This document shows positions 1-9,287 of a DNA stretch of 32,854 nt, piece by piece (position 1 is the first letter of the stretch; every line of letters starts with the position of its first letter). Both the position numbers and the translations under genes were made by a program. The notes under the pieces were generated by a model that was not told the origin of the DNA, searched no databases, and was given only the letters and a program-made list of their open reading frames with translations. The stretch is from Bacteroidales bacterium (GTDB lineage: Bacteria; Bacteroidota; Bacteroidia; Bacteroidales; NBLH01), in the NCBI GenBank assembly GCA_016937695.1, contig JAFGWC010000106.1:1-32854 (forward strand), given 5' to 3'.

Positions 1-202
1 TTATTTTATATCCTTATTTCAGAGCAATCGAAAAAAAAACCAGCCTTTCTTTTTAATGAAAATCATAAAAATTGAAATTAAGTTTTTAGATATATAATGA
101 TTACAAAACAAAATTATTTTTTCAAAATAAATTAATTGGATTTGTAAAACATATTAGTTTTAACTTTTTAAATTTCTGGTTTAGATTTTTTGAAAAAGCT
201 TT

Positions 203-210
203 TACATTTG
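203..210 (+). promoter_or_regulatory. candidate -7 element for the first histidine kinase
   Basis: TACATTTG matches the Bacteroidota -7 consensus TAnnTTTG and lies 74 bases before the kinase ATG. Only a weak TTTA sits where the -33 TTTG should be. The rest of positions 1-284 shows no gene. Confidence 0.35.
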
Positions 211-284
211 GCAGAAAACTTGTACTTAATCAAACTGTTGAAATTAATGTGTTAAAAGAAATTTAGTTCAATTTTTTTGTTTTC

Positions 285-1919
285 ATGAATAAATATAATG
301 AATTGTTAATCAGTCAATTAAAGAAGCATTTAGGCAATAATTATAAATTGCCTAAAGAACTTAAAGCGTTGTTTGATGAAATAAATTCTTCATATGAAAA
401 TTTTGAAAAAAACGAAAAATTATTAGAAAAATCTATAGATTTTAGATCTAATGAACTTCTGGATGTAAATAAAAAATTATTGTTGGAAAGTGAAAAACAG
501 AATAATTTTATCCAAAAATTAACACAAACAGTTTATGAAATTGGAGATTATCAAACTTTTATTAATGAATTACAACTTTATAATGACGATTTTGATTATC
601 TTTTTGATTATTTAAAAAGTAAAATTATTCAATCAAAACAATCTCAAAATCAGCTAGTTGAGTCAGAATCTAATTTATTGGCTCTTATTGAAAATTCTAA
701 AGATGCTATTTGGTCAATTAATAAAAATCACGAAATAATAATTTATAATACAGCATTTGAAAAAAAAATAGAATGGGCGTATAAAATTAAGCCAGAAAGC
801 GGAAAACATTTTAAAGATATTGTTTCTAAAAAACATTATCTTTTTTGGGAAAAGTTGATGAATAGAGCTCTCTTGGGAAATCATTTTATCGAAGAGATCT
901 CATACAAAATAGCAGGAATTAAGTATTATTTTGAAATATCATTAAATCCTATAATAATTAACGATATTATTGAAGGTGTTTCTATTTTTAGTAGAGATGT
1001 TTCGCATAATAAAAAAATTGAAAATGATTTATGCAAAGCTAAAGAAGAACTTGAAGCTAAAGTTCTTCAAAGAACTGAAGAACTGCTTATTGCTAATTTA
1101 TCATTAAAAAAGGAAATTACTGCTCGCAAAAAAACTGAAAAAGCTCTTATAGAAGCCAAAAATAAAGCTGAGGAATCTGATAGACTCAAAACCGCATTTC
1201 TGGCAAATATGTCGCATGAAATTAGAACTCCTCTTAATGCAATTGTCGGATTTTCAAGTTTATTGTCTGATAATGAGGTAGATGAAGAAGTACGTGATTT
1301 CTATATAAAAAATATTGATGAAGGTAGCGAAAGCCTTACTCAATTAATTGATAATATTATTGACATTGCAAAAATTGAGGCAAAACAGCTTAGTATTCAA
1401 AAAACCGATTTTTTTGTTAATGATATTTTAACAGAATTATTTTATAAATTTAAAGATAGCCTTTTAAATACAAAAAGTAAATTTCTTGAATTTTTAATTG
1501 ATATTCCATATAAAAGTGTAGATTTTGTAATAAATGCAGATAAAAAAAGATTTAGACAAATTTTGATTAATTTATTAAGTAATGCTTTTAAATTTACCGA
1601 AAAGGGCGAAGTTACTATTGGATATTCAATAAAAGATGAAAATTTAATGTTTTTTGTTAAAGATACAGGAATTGGAATTGATCAGAGTTCTCACGATACA
1701 ATTTTTAACAGATTTATTAAATTAGAAGAAGATAAAAACAAACTATTTAGAGGAACAGGAATAGGACTTGCAATTGTAAAAGGCCTTGCAGAATATCTGG
1801 ATTTAAAAATTAAAATAAAATCTGAAAAAAACATTGGTTCATGTTTCAGTTTTGAAATACCGTTTAAATATCAAGTCGAAAAATCAGATAATGAGATGAT
1901 TAACGAAAAAAATAATTGA
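285..1919 (+). CDS. cytoplasmic PAS-domain sensor histidine kinase
   Basis: A 544-residue orphan hybrid-type sensor kinase without membrane segments, so it probably senses an internal signal. Residues 1-125 are helical and resemble the N-terminal region often found ahead of PAS modules in soluble Bacteroidota kinases. A PAS domain spans about 126-245, a coiled coil 246-300, and the dimerisation/phosphoacceptor domain 300-370 with the intact H-box MSHEIRTPLN (His311). The ATP-binding domain (about 415-530) has an N-box (NLLSNAFKF), G1 (DTGIGI) and G2 (GTGIGLAIV). No receiver domain or response regulator lies nearby, so its partner must be encoded elsewhere. The ATG at 285 gives the full N-terminal region; no Shine-Dalgarno is visible, as is usual in this phylum. 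The signal and target cannot be inferred. The kinase assignment itself is secure. Confidence 0.93.
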   Translation: MNKYNELLISQLKKHLGNNYKLPKELKALFDEINSSYENFEKNEKLLEKSIDFRSNELLDVNKKLLLESEKQNNFIQKLTQTVYEIGDYQTFINELQLYNDDFDYLFDYLKSKIIQSKQSQNQLVESESNLLALIENSKDAIWSINKNHEIIIYNTAFEKKIEWAYKIKPESGKHFKDIVSKKHYLFWEKLMNRALLGNHFIEEISYKIAGIKYYFEISLNPIIINDIIEGVSIFSRDVSHNKKIENDLCKAKEELEAKVLQRTEELLIANLSLKKEITARKKTEKALIEAKNKAEESDRLKTAFLANMSHEIRTPLNAIVGFSSLLSDNEVDEEVRDFYIKNIDEGSESLTQLIDNIIDIAKIEAKQLSIQKTDFFVNDILTELFYKFKDSLLNTKSKFLEFLIDIPYKSVDFVINADKKRFRQILINLLSNAFKFTEKGEVTIGYSIKDENLMFFVKDTGIGIDQSSHDTIFNRFIKLEEDKNKLFRGTGIGLAIVKGLAEYLDLKIKIKSEKNIGSCFSFEIPFKYQVEKSDNEMINEKNN

Positions 1920-2027
1920 GATTAGACATTTGTAACTACTTTAATTACTTAAGCCGAAAAATATTTCGATGATTTTTTATATAAAACATTATAAATCAGT
2001 AGATTAATTTTGCTGATTAACAAATAT

Positions 2028-4817
2028 TTAAAATTTTGACTTTAAATATTTTCCGGTATAAGAATTTTCATTTTTAATAATATCTTCAGGAGTTCCTTCA
2101 AAAACAATATTTCCGCCATATTCACCACCTTCAGGTCCAATATCAATTATCCAATCTGCCGATTTAATAACTTCTAAATTATGCTCAATTATTATTACTG
2201 TATGTCCTTTTTCAATTAATGCATTAAAAGAAAGTAATAATTTATTTACATCATGAAAATGAAGCCCTGTTGTTGGTTCATCAAAAATAAAAAGTGTTGT
2301 TTGCCCATTATTTTCTTTGCTTAAAAACGAGGCTAATTTAACTCTTTGGCTTTCGCCTCCGCTTAATGTACTTGACGATTGTCCTAATTTTATATAGCCT
2401 AAACCTACATCAACTAATGGTTGTAATTTTTGAACTATTTTTTTTTCATAAGTTCCTTTTCCTTGATTGAAAAAATCAATAGCTTCATTTACAGTTAGTT
2501 CTAGTATATCGTAAATATTTTTATTTCTGTATTTTACTTCTAAAACTTCATTCTTAAAACGCATTCCATTGCACGATTCACATTTTAAAACTACATCTGC
2601 CATAAATTGCATTTCAACCTTAATTTCGCCTTCACCTTGGCATTCGTCGCATCTTCCACCATCTACATTAAATGAAAAATGAGATGGTTTAAAATCATTA
2701 ATTTTTGATGCTGCTTGTTCAGAATAAAGTTTTCTTATTTCGTCGTATGCTTTTAAATATGTTACAGGATTAGATCTTGATGATTTTCCTATTGGATTTT
2801 GATCTACAAATTCTATATCTTTAATAATTTCTACATTACCGGTTATTCGTTTATATTTTACTGCGCCTTCGCCAAAACCTTTTAGTCTTTTGTTCAAAAC
2901 ATTATACAAAATATTGTTTACTAAAGATGATTTTCCTGAACCACTTACGCCTGTAACAACTGTTAGTATATTTAATGGAAATTTTACATCAACTCCTTTT
3001 AAATTATTTTCTCTTGCACCAATTATTTCAATATATTTTGTCCATCTTTTTCTTTTATTTGGGATTTCAATTTTTCTTTTTCCGGTTAAATATTGCATTG
3101 TAAGGCTATTATCTTCTTTTAACAAATTAGTCGGACTGCCTTGATAAACTAACTCACCGCCTTTTGAACCGGCTAATGGACCAATATCGATTATTTCATC
3201 TGCAGATCGCATAATTTCTTCGTCGTGTTCAACAACAATTACTGTATTTCCTATTTTTTGCAGATTTTTAAGCACTTGTATCAATAAATTTGTATCTCTC
3301 GAATGAAGACCAATACTGGGTTCATCAAGAATATACAAAGAACCAACTAAACTGCTTCCTAAAGATGTTGCTAAATTTATTCGTTGCGATTCTCCACCAG
3401 ATAGTGTTGAAGATAATCTGTTTAAAGTTAAATACGAAAGTCCAACATTTATTAAAAATTCTAATCTGCTTTTTATTTCATGGATTAATCTTTTACTAAC
3501 TTCTCTGTCGTAATTATCTAACTTTAAGTTGATTATGAAATCTAAAAGCTTATCAATAGGCATTAAAACTAATTCTGTTATTTTTTTTTCGTTAATTTCA
3601 ACATAAGATGCTTGCTTTTTAAGCCTTGTTCCATAACATTCCGGACAAATAGTTTTTCCTCTATATCTGGAAAGCATAACTCTATATTGAATTTTATAGT
3701 TCTCTTTTTCCAGCATATCAAAGAACTTATTTAGGCCTTTAAAATGTTTATTTCCAATCCATAAAAGCAATTTTTCTTCCTCGCTCAGTTCATAATATGG
3801 TCTGTGTATTGGAAAATCAAATTTATCTGCAGAAAATATAAGCTCTTCTTTCCATAATTTCATTATTTCGCCTTTCCAGCAAACAATTGCATCTTCATAA
3901 ATAGACAAATTTTTATTCGGAATAACTAAATCTTCATCAATTCCCAGAACTTTTCCAAAACCTTCGCATTTTGGGCAAGCGCCAAGCGGACTGTTAAAAC
4001 TGAACATATTATCAGATGGTTCTTCAAATTCTAAACCATCAGCTTCAAATAAATTAGAAAATTCTTTTGAAATTATTTCTCTATCATTGTAAATTTGTAT
4101 AATACATTTTCCGCCAGCTTCAAAATATGCTGTTTCTATTGAATCGGCAATTCTGCTTAAATTATCTTCATCTTTATTTACAACAGTTCTGTCTATTACT
4201 AAATTAATTTTGTCTTTTTTATTTTTATCTTCATAATCTTCAATTCTAATAATTTCGCCATTTATTTCAATTCTTGAAAATCCTTGTTTTACTAGTATCT
4301 CAAGCTGTTTAATAAGCGTTCGCCCTTTTGGAATAATTAATGGGGCTAAAATTTGAACTTTAGAGTTTTCAGGAAATTTTAATATATAATTTACAATATC
4401 GGTAATGCTGTTTTTTTTAACAATTTGGCCTGAAACTGGCGATATGGTTTTTCCAATTCTTGAGTATAAAAGCTTTAAAAAATCATAAATTTCAGTAGAA
4501 GTTCCAACTGTAGAGCGCGGATTTCTTGTGTTTACCTTTTGTTCAATTGCAATTGCAGGTGGAATGCCTTTAATAAAATCAACTTCTGGTTTATTTATTC
4601 GACCTAAAAATTGCCTTGCATACGAGGATAAACTTTCTACATATCTTCTTTGTCCTTCTGCATACAAAGTATCAAAAGCCAATGACGATTTACCTGAACC
4701 AGAAAGTCCTGTTATTACAATTAATTTGTTACGTTCAATTTTTAAATCGATGTTTTTAAGGTTGTTTACTTTTGCGCCTTTTATTGTAATGTATTTATTA
4801 TTCAATTTTTTTGTCAT
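2028..4817 (-). CDS. uvrA: excinuclease ABC subunit A
   Basis: UvrA is the DNA-damage recognition ATPase of nucleotide excision repair; a dimer loads UvrB at lesions. The 929-residue protein has the usual length and the duplicated ABC layout. The first Walker A ([16 protein letters not shown]) is near residue 37 and is followed by the conserved [14 protein letters not shown]. The second Walker A is [16 protein letters not shown]. Two ABC signatures are present ([13 protein letters not shown] and [13 protein letters not shown]), each followed by a DEP Walker B. Zinc-binding CxxC pairs are seen in [15 protein letters not shown], and CDECQGEG paired with CESCNG. It is divergent from the sigma-factor gene and convergent with the first kinase. 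No LexA-type box was recognised upstream. Bacteroidota often carry more than one uvrA copy, so this may be one of several. Confidence 0.98.
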   Translation of the reverse strand: MTKKLNNKYITIKGAKVNNLKNIDLKIERNKLIVITGLSGSGKSSLAFDTLYAEGQRRYVESLSSYARQFLGRINKPEVDFIKGIPPAIAIEQKVNTRNPRSTVGTSTEIYDFLKLLYSRIGKTISPVSGQIVKKNSITDIVNYILKFPENSKVQILAPLIIPKGRTLIKQLEILVKQGFSRIEINGEIIRIEDYEDKNKKDKINLVIDRTVVNKDEDNLSRIADSIETAYFEAGGKCIIQIYNDREIISKEFSNLFEADGLEFEEPSDNMFSFNSPLGACPKCEGFGKVLGIDEDLVIPNKNLSIYEDAIVCWKGEIMKLWKEELIFSADKFDFPIHRPYYELSEEEKLLLWIGNKHFKGLNKFFDMLEKENYKIQYRVMLSRYRGKTICPECYGTRLKKQASYVEINEKKITELVLMPIDKLLDFIINLKLDNYDREVSKRLIHEIKSRLEFLINVGLSYLTLNRLSSTLSGGESQRINLATSLGSSLVGSLYILDEPSIGLHSRDTNLLIQVLKNLQKIGNTVIVVEHDEEIMRSADEIIDIGPLAGSKGGELVYQGSPTNLLKEDNSLTMQYLTGKRKIEIPNKRKRWTKYIEIIGARENNLKGVDVKFPLNILTVVTGVSGSGKSSLVNNILYNVLNKRLKGFGEGAVKYKRITGNVEIIKDIEFVDQNPIGKSSRSNPVTYLKAYDEIRKLYSEQAASKINDFKPSHFSFNVDGGRCDECQGEGEIKVEMQFMADVVLKCESCNGMRFKNEVLEVKYRNKNIYDILELTVNEAIDFFNQGKGTYEKKIVQKLQPLVDVGLGYIKLGQSSSTLSGGESQRVKLASFLSKENNGQTTLFIFDEPTTGLHFHDVNKLLLSFNALIEKGHTVIIIEHNLEVIKSADWIIDIGPEGGEYGGNIVFEGTPEDIIKNENSYTGKYLKSKF

Positions 4818-4892
4818 TCTTATGATTTTAAGCTTGTATAAGGCTGATAATCAGCGAATAATACAGCCTGAGAAAATTTTATTTTTTAAATA

Positions 4893-4900
4893 CAAATATA
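4893..4900 (-). promoter_or_regulatory. candidate -7 element for uvrA
   Basis: On the minus strand this reads TATATTTG, an exact match to TAnnTTTG, 75 bases upstream of the uvrA ATG. No TTG/TTTG is found at the expected -33 distance, so it may be weak or regulated. Confidence 0.4.
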
Positions 4901-5064
4901 AGAGTTTTAATTTACATTAGATATTTTTAAACTTCTTTAACAATTTATTAAGCACTTTTTACTTTTATAATTTGTAAATTTGTTGTACACTCTGTAATTT
5001 TTATTTGTTAATAATTATTAAATAAGGATTTTCATAAATAAAAATTGTTCATTCATAAAACAAA

Positions 5065-5096
5065 TTTGAAAAACTTAAACTTATTTATAATATTTG
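5065..5096 (+). promoter_or_regulatory. candidate promoter for the sigma-factor gene
   Basis: TTTG at 5065-5068 and AATATTTG at 5089-5096 are separated by 20 bases. This fits the Bacteroidota vegetative promoter with one mismatch in the -7 box. It would give a leader of about 85 bases before the ATG at 5190. Confidence 0.4.
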
Positions 5097-5189
5097 TTAC
5101 AGATTTAAATTATTTATAAACTTTTAAAAAAAACTGGAGGATCGCTTATAGATTAGATTTTTACTCTATTAACCAATACATAGAAAAAA

Positions 5190-5777
5190 ATGGTATCTAA
5201 TCAGAAAGATTATGAATTAGTAAAACAATTCATAGAAGGCGATTTAAATAGTATTGAAGTTTTAATTAACCGCCACAAAAAAAGAGTATACACTTACATT
5301 TTACTCATAGTTAAAGATCAACAATTAGCTGAAGATATTTTTCAGGATACATTTATTAAAGTAATTAAATCTTTAAAAAGAGGAAAGTATCAGGAAAAAG
5401 GAATTTTTGTTTCTTGGGTAGTAAGAATTGCTCATAATCTCATTATTGATTATTATAGAAAATCTAAGCATTTCAGAACTATTTCAAGCGAAGATAGTGA
5501 TGCAGATGTTTTTAATTCAAAAAAATTAGCTGATGGAAACATTGAAGATTTTTTAATTCAAGAACAAATTACTAAAGATGTAAGAAAGATTGTTGAATTT
5601 TTACCTTTTGAACAAAAAGAAGTAATTCTTTTAAGACATTTTGGTGAACTAAGCTTTAAAGAAATTGCAGAAAAAACAGGTGTTAGTATAAATACTTCTC
5701 TTGGAAGAATGCGTTATGCACTTATAAATTTGAGAAAACTTATTCAAGAAAAAGAACTTATTTTGACAAAAAGTTAA
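5190..5777 (+). CDS. sigma-70 family RNA polymerase sigma factor, ECF-like
   Basis: A 195-residue two-domain sigma factor that would direct RNA polymerase to alternative promoters. Region 2 covers about residues 20-90: IEVLINRHKKRVYTYIL, AEDIFQDTFIKV, and the -10-binding helix with FVSWVVRIAHNLIIDYYR. Region 4 covers about 130-185: LPFEQKEVILLRHFGELSFK followed by the helix-turn-helix EIAEKTGVSINTSLGRMRYA. A linker rich in Ser, Asp and Asn joins them. There is no adjacent anti-sigma factor: the next gene, 400 bases on, encodes a secreted vWA protein and has no cytoplasmic sigma-binding domain. Regulation by a partner encoded at this locus is therefore not apparent. Its regulon cannot be read from the sequence. 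Confidence 0.93.
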   Translation: MVSNQKDYELVKQFIEGDLNSIEVLINRHKKRVYTYILLIVKDQQLAEDIFQDTFIKVIKSLKRGKYQEKGIFVSWVVRIAHNLIIDYYRKSKHFRTISSEDSDADVFNSKKLADGNIEDFLIQEQITKDVRKIVEFLPFEQKEVILLRHFGELSFKEIAEKTGVSINTSLGRMRYALINLRKLIQEKELILTKS

Positions 5778-5809
5778 TAATCCCGAAAAACCAATTTTTT
5801 TATGTTAAT

Positions 5810-5851
5810 CGCAGTATCGCACTAATATTTTTATTAATGCGATACATTGCG
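5810..5851 (+). terminator. hairpin downstream of the sigma-factor gene, possible terminator
   Basis: GTATCGCACTAAT (5814-5826) pairs with ATTAATGCGATAC (5833-5845) with one mismatch and a six-base loop. An outer CGCA/TGCG pairing (5810-5813 with 5848-5851) extends it across a two-base bulge. A run of T's begins about 10 bases later (from 5862), further than in a classic intrinsic terminator, so termination is likely but not certain. Confidence 0.45.
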
Positions 5852-5964
5852 AAAAGCATAATTTTTTTTTGCTAAAATCTCTCCGATATCATAAATTACT
5901 AAATAATAATTTCATAAATTTTTTGCTGCCATTGCTTTGATTATATATAACCTAAAATCCTCAA

Positions 5965-6043
5965 GTCATCCTATCAATCAGTTAATTAACCGTAAAATAT
6001 CAGCAAATTTTCTCCACTTTTTTTAAATAATTGATACGATGAC
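5965..6043. repeat. 14-base imperfect inverted repeat in the gap before the vWA gene
   Basis: GTCATCCTATCAAT (5965-5978) and ATTGATACGATGAC (6030-6043) are inverted copies with one mismatch, enclosing 51 bases. There is no T-tract and no coding potential. It could be an operator-like or RNA-structured site, or chance in AT-rich DNA. The rest of 5778-6174 shows no gene. Confidence 0.4.
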
Positions 6044-6174
6044 TATCAGCTATTAGAATTGACTTTTTTTTGAACTTATAAAAAGTTACCTTTTGGATTT
6101 TTTATCATAAATAATATAAAATGAGAATTTATTTACATAAATGAATATTTTTATAAATTTAAAAAAAATGACAG

Positions 6175-7854
6175 ATGAGAAAATTAGCGATATTCCTTTT
6201 TTTTATTTCGAATATTTGTGTAGCTCAAAATTTGAAACCAACAGATAATGAGGCAATTATAAACTTAACAATTATCGACACTCACAAAAAAGCTTTAAAA
6301 ACAAAAGTGGTTTTTAAAAGTGAAGATGAAGAATATAGTTTTCAGACTAATGAAAAAGGGAAAGCAAATTTTATTTTAAAAGTAGATAGAAGTTATAGAG
6401 TTAAAATTCCTAATTCGCTTACATATTTAGATTTTGAAATATTAGATTTTTCTGGTCAGATTTTAAATCTGGATATGGAGTTTGATGTAAGTACTGATTT
6501 GAGTGATGCTGCAACTGAAGATCAGGCTTTACTTATTTTTTCATCATTTAATTTGCCAAAAACTAAAGAAATAGAAATTATTGATGAAAAAACAAAAACT
6601 TTATATGCTAAAATATGTAGCGATACTGCTAAAATTCCGCTTTTTATTAATAATAAATACAAAATTAAAATAAAAGGTTATTCTATTAAAAATGATATTA
6701 TAATCGTTGATAAAAAGCCATATAGTTTGTTGTATTATGTTTTAAATGTTTCTGATGGTGAAAATGCTGAATTGATAAAAGCAAATAACAAAGCCTTTAT
6801 AAATGTTGTTTATAAAAGTATTTATAATAAAAGTATTGTTTCTGACGAAATAATTGAAATAGAAAGTAAAAAAGGAAAGAAAATATATAAAGCAAAAACA
6901 AATTCTAGTGGAACATGCTTATTTGCAGTTCCAAAAAACGATACTTATTATGTAAATATTTCTCAGGCAAAAAATGTTGTTTCTGTTGATGTTAAAAGCG
7001 AAGAAGCACTTTATCTATACAATTGCGATATTTTGTATCCAAGTACAAAAGAAATTTTGGCAATTAAAAAAGAAGATAGTTTAAGATTGGCAAAACGTGA
7101 ATTAGAATATGAAACTCACTATAAATCAATAGATAAACTTGAAAAAAATAGTTTAAAATCAGAAATAAACAAAGAAGCTGAAATTGCAAAAGAAATGTTA
7201 AAAGACGACCCAAAATATTTTGAGAAAAATAAGAATGTGGTTTGTTCGGTAATATTCAGAGTTAAAAAAAACTGGAAAGATAAAATTATTGTAACCGATT
7301 TAACAGGAAGTATGTATCCGTACATGAAACAATTATTGATTTGGCACAGTTTAAAGCTTATGACTGACGATAAAAACGAATATGTTTTTTTTAATGATGG
7401 TGATGGAAAAAGAGATTATGAAAAACTTATTGGAAATACAGGCGGAATTTATTTTACAGATAGCGACAGTAGCGATATTGTAATTGGAAAAGTGCTTGAA
7501 ACAATGAGAAATGGTAGTGGAGGCGATGGACCAGAAAACGATATTGAGGCTTTAATTTATGCTCAGAAAAAAAGAAACCAAAAAGAAGAAATAATTTTAA
7601 TTGCCGATAATTATTCGCCTGTAAAGGATATAAGTTTATTAGCAAAATTAAATGTCCCTGTTAGAATAATACTTTGCGGAACAGATTGGGGAATAAATCC
7701 TGATTATATTGAAATTGCTTATAAAACAAAAGGCTCGATACATACAATTGAAGAAGATATAATGGAACTTGAGAAAATGGTTGATGGAAAAAATTTAAAA
7801 ATAGGGAAATATGAATTTGTTTTTTCTAAAGGTAAATTTTTCAAAAATAATTAA
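6175..7854 (+). CDS. secreted protein with von Willebrand factor A (MIDAS) domain
   Basis: 559 residues of no family I can name. Residues 1-17 form a signal peptide (hydrophobic LAIFLFFISNIC, cleavage near VAQ). Residues about 25-80 and 205-280 look like two related beta-rich, carboxypeptidase-regulatory-like modules, each with a 'TN..G.a.F.v....Y.v.i' pattern. After a charged helical linker (about 300-355), a vWA-like domain begins at IIVTDLTGSMYPYMKQL, where D-L-T-G-S fits the metal-ion adhesion motif DxTxS/DxSxS. GGDGPENDIEALIYA supplies the later metal/structural loop and resembles the GGD-PED segment of vWA proteins of the VwkA kind. No T9SS sorting domain, lipobox or membrane anchor is visible, so a periplasmic location is inferred. 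It stands alone, about 400 bases after the sigma factor. Binding or scaffold work is likely; an enzymatic role is unsupported. Confidence 0.8.
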   Translation: MRKLAIFLFFISNICVAQNLKPTDNEAIINLTIIDTHKKALKTKVVFKSEDEEYSFQTNEKGKANFILKVDRSYRVKIPNSLTYLDFEILDFSGQILNLDMEFDVSTDLSDAATEDQALLIFSSFNLPKTKEIEIIDEKTKTLYAKICSDTAKIPLFINNKYKIKIKGYSIKNDIIIVDKKPYSLLYYVLNVSDGENAELIKANNKAFINVVYKSIYNKSIVSDEIIEIESKKGKKIYKAKTNSSGTCLFAVPKNDTYYVNISQAKNVVSVDVKSEEALYLYNCDILYPSTKEILAIKKEDSLRLAKRELEYETHYKSIDKLEKNSLKSEINKEAEIAKEMLKDDPKYFEKNKNVVCSVIFRVKKNWKDKIIVTDLTGSMYPYMKQLLIWHSLKLMTDDKNEYVFFNDGDGKRDYEKLIGNTGGIYFTDSDSSDIVIGKVLETMRNGSGGDGPENDIEALIYAQKKRNQKEEIILIADNYSPVKDISLLAKLNVPVRIILCGTDWGINPDYIEIAYKTKGSIHTIEEDIMELEKMVDGKNLKIGKYEFVFSKGKFFKNN

Positions 7855-8260
7855 GCTAATTAATTTTAGCCTTAATTATTAATTGAAATTATATTTCTAT
7901 GTGTAAAGTGTTAACTGTTAGTGCGTTGTGTTTATTTGTCGAATAAAAAAGCGTGCCAAATTTATGTTATTAAAAATAAAAATGGAATAATCATTACTTT
8001 GTTTATTATCATATTATTTATTTTACAAAACTAATTACAGATAAAGAATGCAGAGTGATTATTCTAAATTAAGGAGAATAAAATATTCGGTTGATGTTTA
8101 AAAAATCAATATTGATTATTAGTAAACGTAGATGTTTACAAGTGAACAATATTTAATTAAAGAGCTAAAAATCTTATATTCTTATTTATCTCTAAATAAA
8201 TGTTTTTCAAATAAAGAAAAACTATGTATTATTGCATTTTTAATAATAAAAATTTTAAAA
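7855..8260. other. gene-free spacer before the FKBP gene
   Basis: About 400 bases without a supportable gene. At its left edge AATAATTAAGCTAA (7846-7859, overlapping the preceding stop codon) can pair with TTAGCCTTAATTATT (7866-7880) with one bulge; there is no T-run, so terminator function is doubtful. An AAGGAG at 8071-8076 precedes a 20-codon frame (8094-8156) that I do not consider a gene. No exact TAnnTTTG promoter was found. Confidence 0.4.
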
Positions 8261-8836
8261 ATGATAGTAGAAAAAAATAGAGTAGTTTCAACTAAATACG
8301 AACTACGACTAAATAACAAAAATGGTGAAGTTTTTGAAACTGTTGATGAAAGCAGCCCTTTTAATTTTATTTTTGGAAAAGGTAATATGCTTGAAAAATT
8401 TGAAAATAATTTAAAAGGAATGAAAGAAAATGAAAACTTTGAATTTTCTTTAAAATGTGACGATGCGTATGGAAAAAGAATTGAAGAAAATGTTGTTGAT
8501 ATTCCTCTTTCTGCTTTTCAAGATAATGGGAAAATTCCTGATGGGCTTTTAGAAGTTGGTAATTTTATCCCATTAAGCGACGAAGACGGAAATCATTTTA
8601 ACGGCCAAGTTTTAGCCGTAAACGAGGAGGCTGCAAAACTTGATTTTAATCATCCATTAGCAGGAGAAGATTTATATTTTACAGGCTCAATTTTATCAGT
8701 TAGAGAAGCAACTCAGGACGAATTATCTCATGGTCATATTCATAATCATGAACATAATCATGAACACAATCACGAACATGTTCATAATCATGATGAAGAA
8801 GGATGTGGATGTGGCTCTGATTGTGGCTGCCATTAA
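8261..8836 (+). CDS. SlyD-like FKBP-type peptidyl-prolyl isomerase with His/Cys-rich tail
   Basis: A cytosolic prolyl isomerase/chaperone of the SlyD group. Starting at MIVEKNRVVS gives 191 residues and the normal family N-terminus. The same frame is open upstream to an ATG at 8132, but that adds 43 residues unlike the family and I reject it. The FKBP core (about 1-70 and 120-150) contains GKGNMLEKFENNLKGM and the DDAYGKR segment, with the insert-in-flap domain between (about 72-120). The last 35 residues carry repeated H-N-H-E units followed by CGCGSDCGCH, a Ni/Zn-binding tail like that of E. coli SlyD, which serves in nickel delivery to hydrogenase. No hydrogenase or urease gene is in view, so a metallochaperone role here is inference. 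Confidence 0.92.
   Translation: MIVEKNRVVSTKYELRLNNKNGEVFETVDESSPFNFIFGKGNMLEKFENNLKGMKENENFEFSLKCDDAYGKRIEENVVDIPLSAFQDNGKIPDGLLEVGNFIPLSDEDGNHFNGQVLAVNEEAAKLDFNHPLAGEDLYFTGSILSVREATQDELSHGHIHNHEHNHEHNHEHVHNHDEEGCGCGSDCGCH
8742..8793 (+). repeat. degenerate 12-base tandem repeat encoding the His-rich tail
   Basis: CATAATCATGAA-type units repeat in frame about four times (H-N-H-E), with synonymous changes such as CACAATCACGAA. This suggests expansion by slippage followed by drift, with the amino-acid pattern retained. Confidence 0.7.
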
Positions 8837-8864
8837 AATTAAAAACTTATTTTAATTAAATTAA

Positions 8865-8894
8865 GGCTGTTTCAAAAGAGACAGTCTTTTTTTT
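8865..8894 (+). terminator. intrinsic terminator of the FKBP gene
   Basis: GGCTGTTTC (8865-8873) pairs, with G-U wobbles, with GAGACAGTC (8878-8886) around an AAAA loop, followed directly by eight T's. It lies 28 bases after the FKBP stop. The remaining spacer to 9287 holds only the -7 element listed next and shows no gene. Confidence 0.85.
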
Positions 8895-9226
8895 GTTGAA
8901 AATTATTGCAGCGATACTTAACAATTTGGTAAAAGTTTATGGACTATTGTAATCATTTATATATCAGATGTTTAAATGTGTTGATGAAAATTAATATATT
9001 CTAACTATAAGTTTTTATATTTGGATTTTAGTTAAAGAAATTGCAATGAGAAATTTATTTTTTTTATTTAAGTTTTAATATTTATTTTAGTAGAAAAGAT
9101 ATATTTTTAGTTAATTACAACTAAAAATTGCATAAAATTATGATATTCTATTAATTTTTGTAATTTGTAATTCGTAATTAAAACTTCTGCATTAAGGTTT
9201 CTCACTTCAGACTTCATAATTATCTA

Positions 9227-9234
9227 TATATTTG
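9227..9234 (+). promoter_or_regulatory. candidate -7 element for the secreted protease
   Basis: TATATTTG matches TAnnTTTG exactly, 53 bases before the protease ATG. No TTG lies at the -33 spacing, so support is partial. Confidence 0.4.
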
Positions 9235-9287
9235 TAAAATAAATTTTAACTATTTTAGTTTAATTTAAAAACATTTAAAAGCTCAAA

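Larger units (their letters stand above)
4818..5189. other. divergent promoter region between uvrA and the sigma factor
   Basis: A 372-base, strongly AT-rich spacer without a supportable gene. It holds a -7-like element for uvrA on the minus strand and a two-part promoter candidate for the sigma factor on the plus strand, listed separately. A GGAGG at about 5136-5140 lies some 50 bases before the sigma-factor ATG, with no start codon at a useful distance, so I do not treat it as a ribosome-binding site. Confidence 0.5.

Noticed and set aside
1955-1968. CGAAA-AATA-TTTCG mini-hairpin after the first kinase gene
   Set aside because: The stem is only five pairs and the following T-run is not adjacent, so it is too weak to call a terminator.
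2028-4817. Several long plus-strand frames antisense to uvrA
   Set aside because: They are shadows of a strongly conserved coding sequence on the other strand and show no protein-family features.
8094-8156. 20-codon frame downstream of an AAGGAG (8071-8076)
   Set aside because: The spacing from the AAGGAG to the ATG is too long, the peptide resembles nothing, and it overlaps the rejected N-terminal extension of the FKBP gene.
8132-8260. Extended start of the FKBP gene
   Set aside because: The additional 43 residues do not match the SlyD N-terminus; MIVEKNRVVS at 8261 does.
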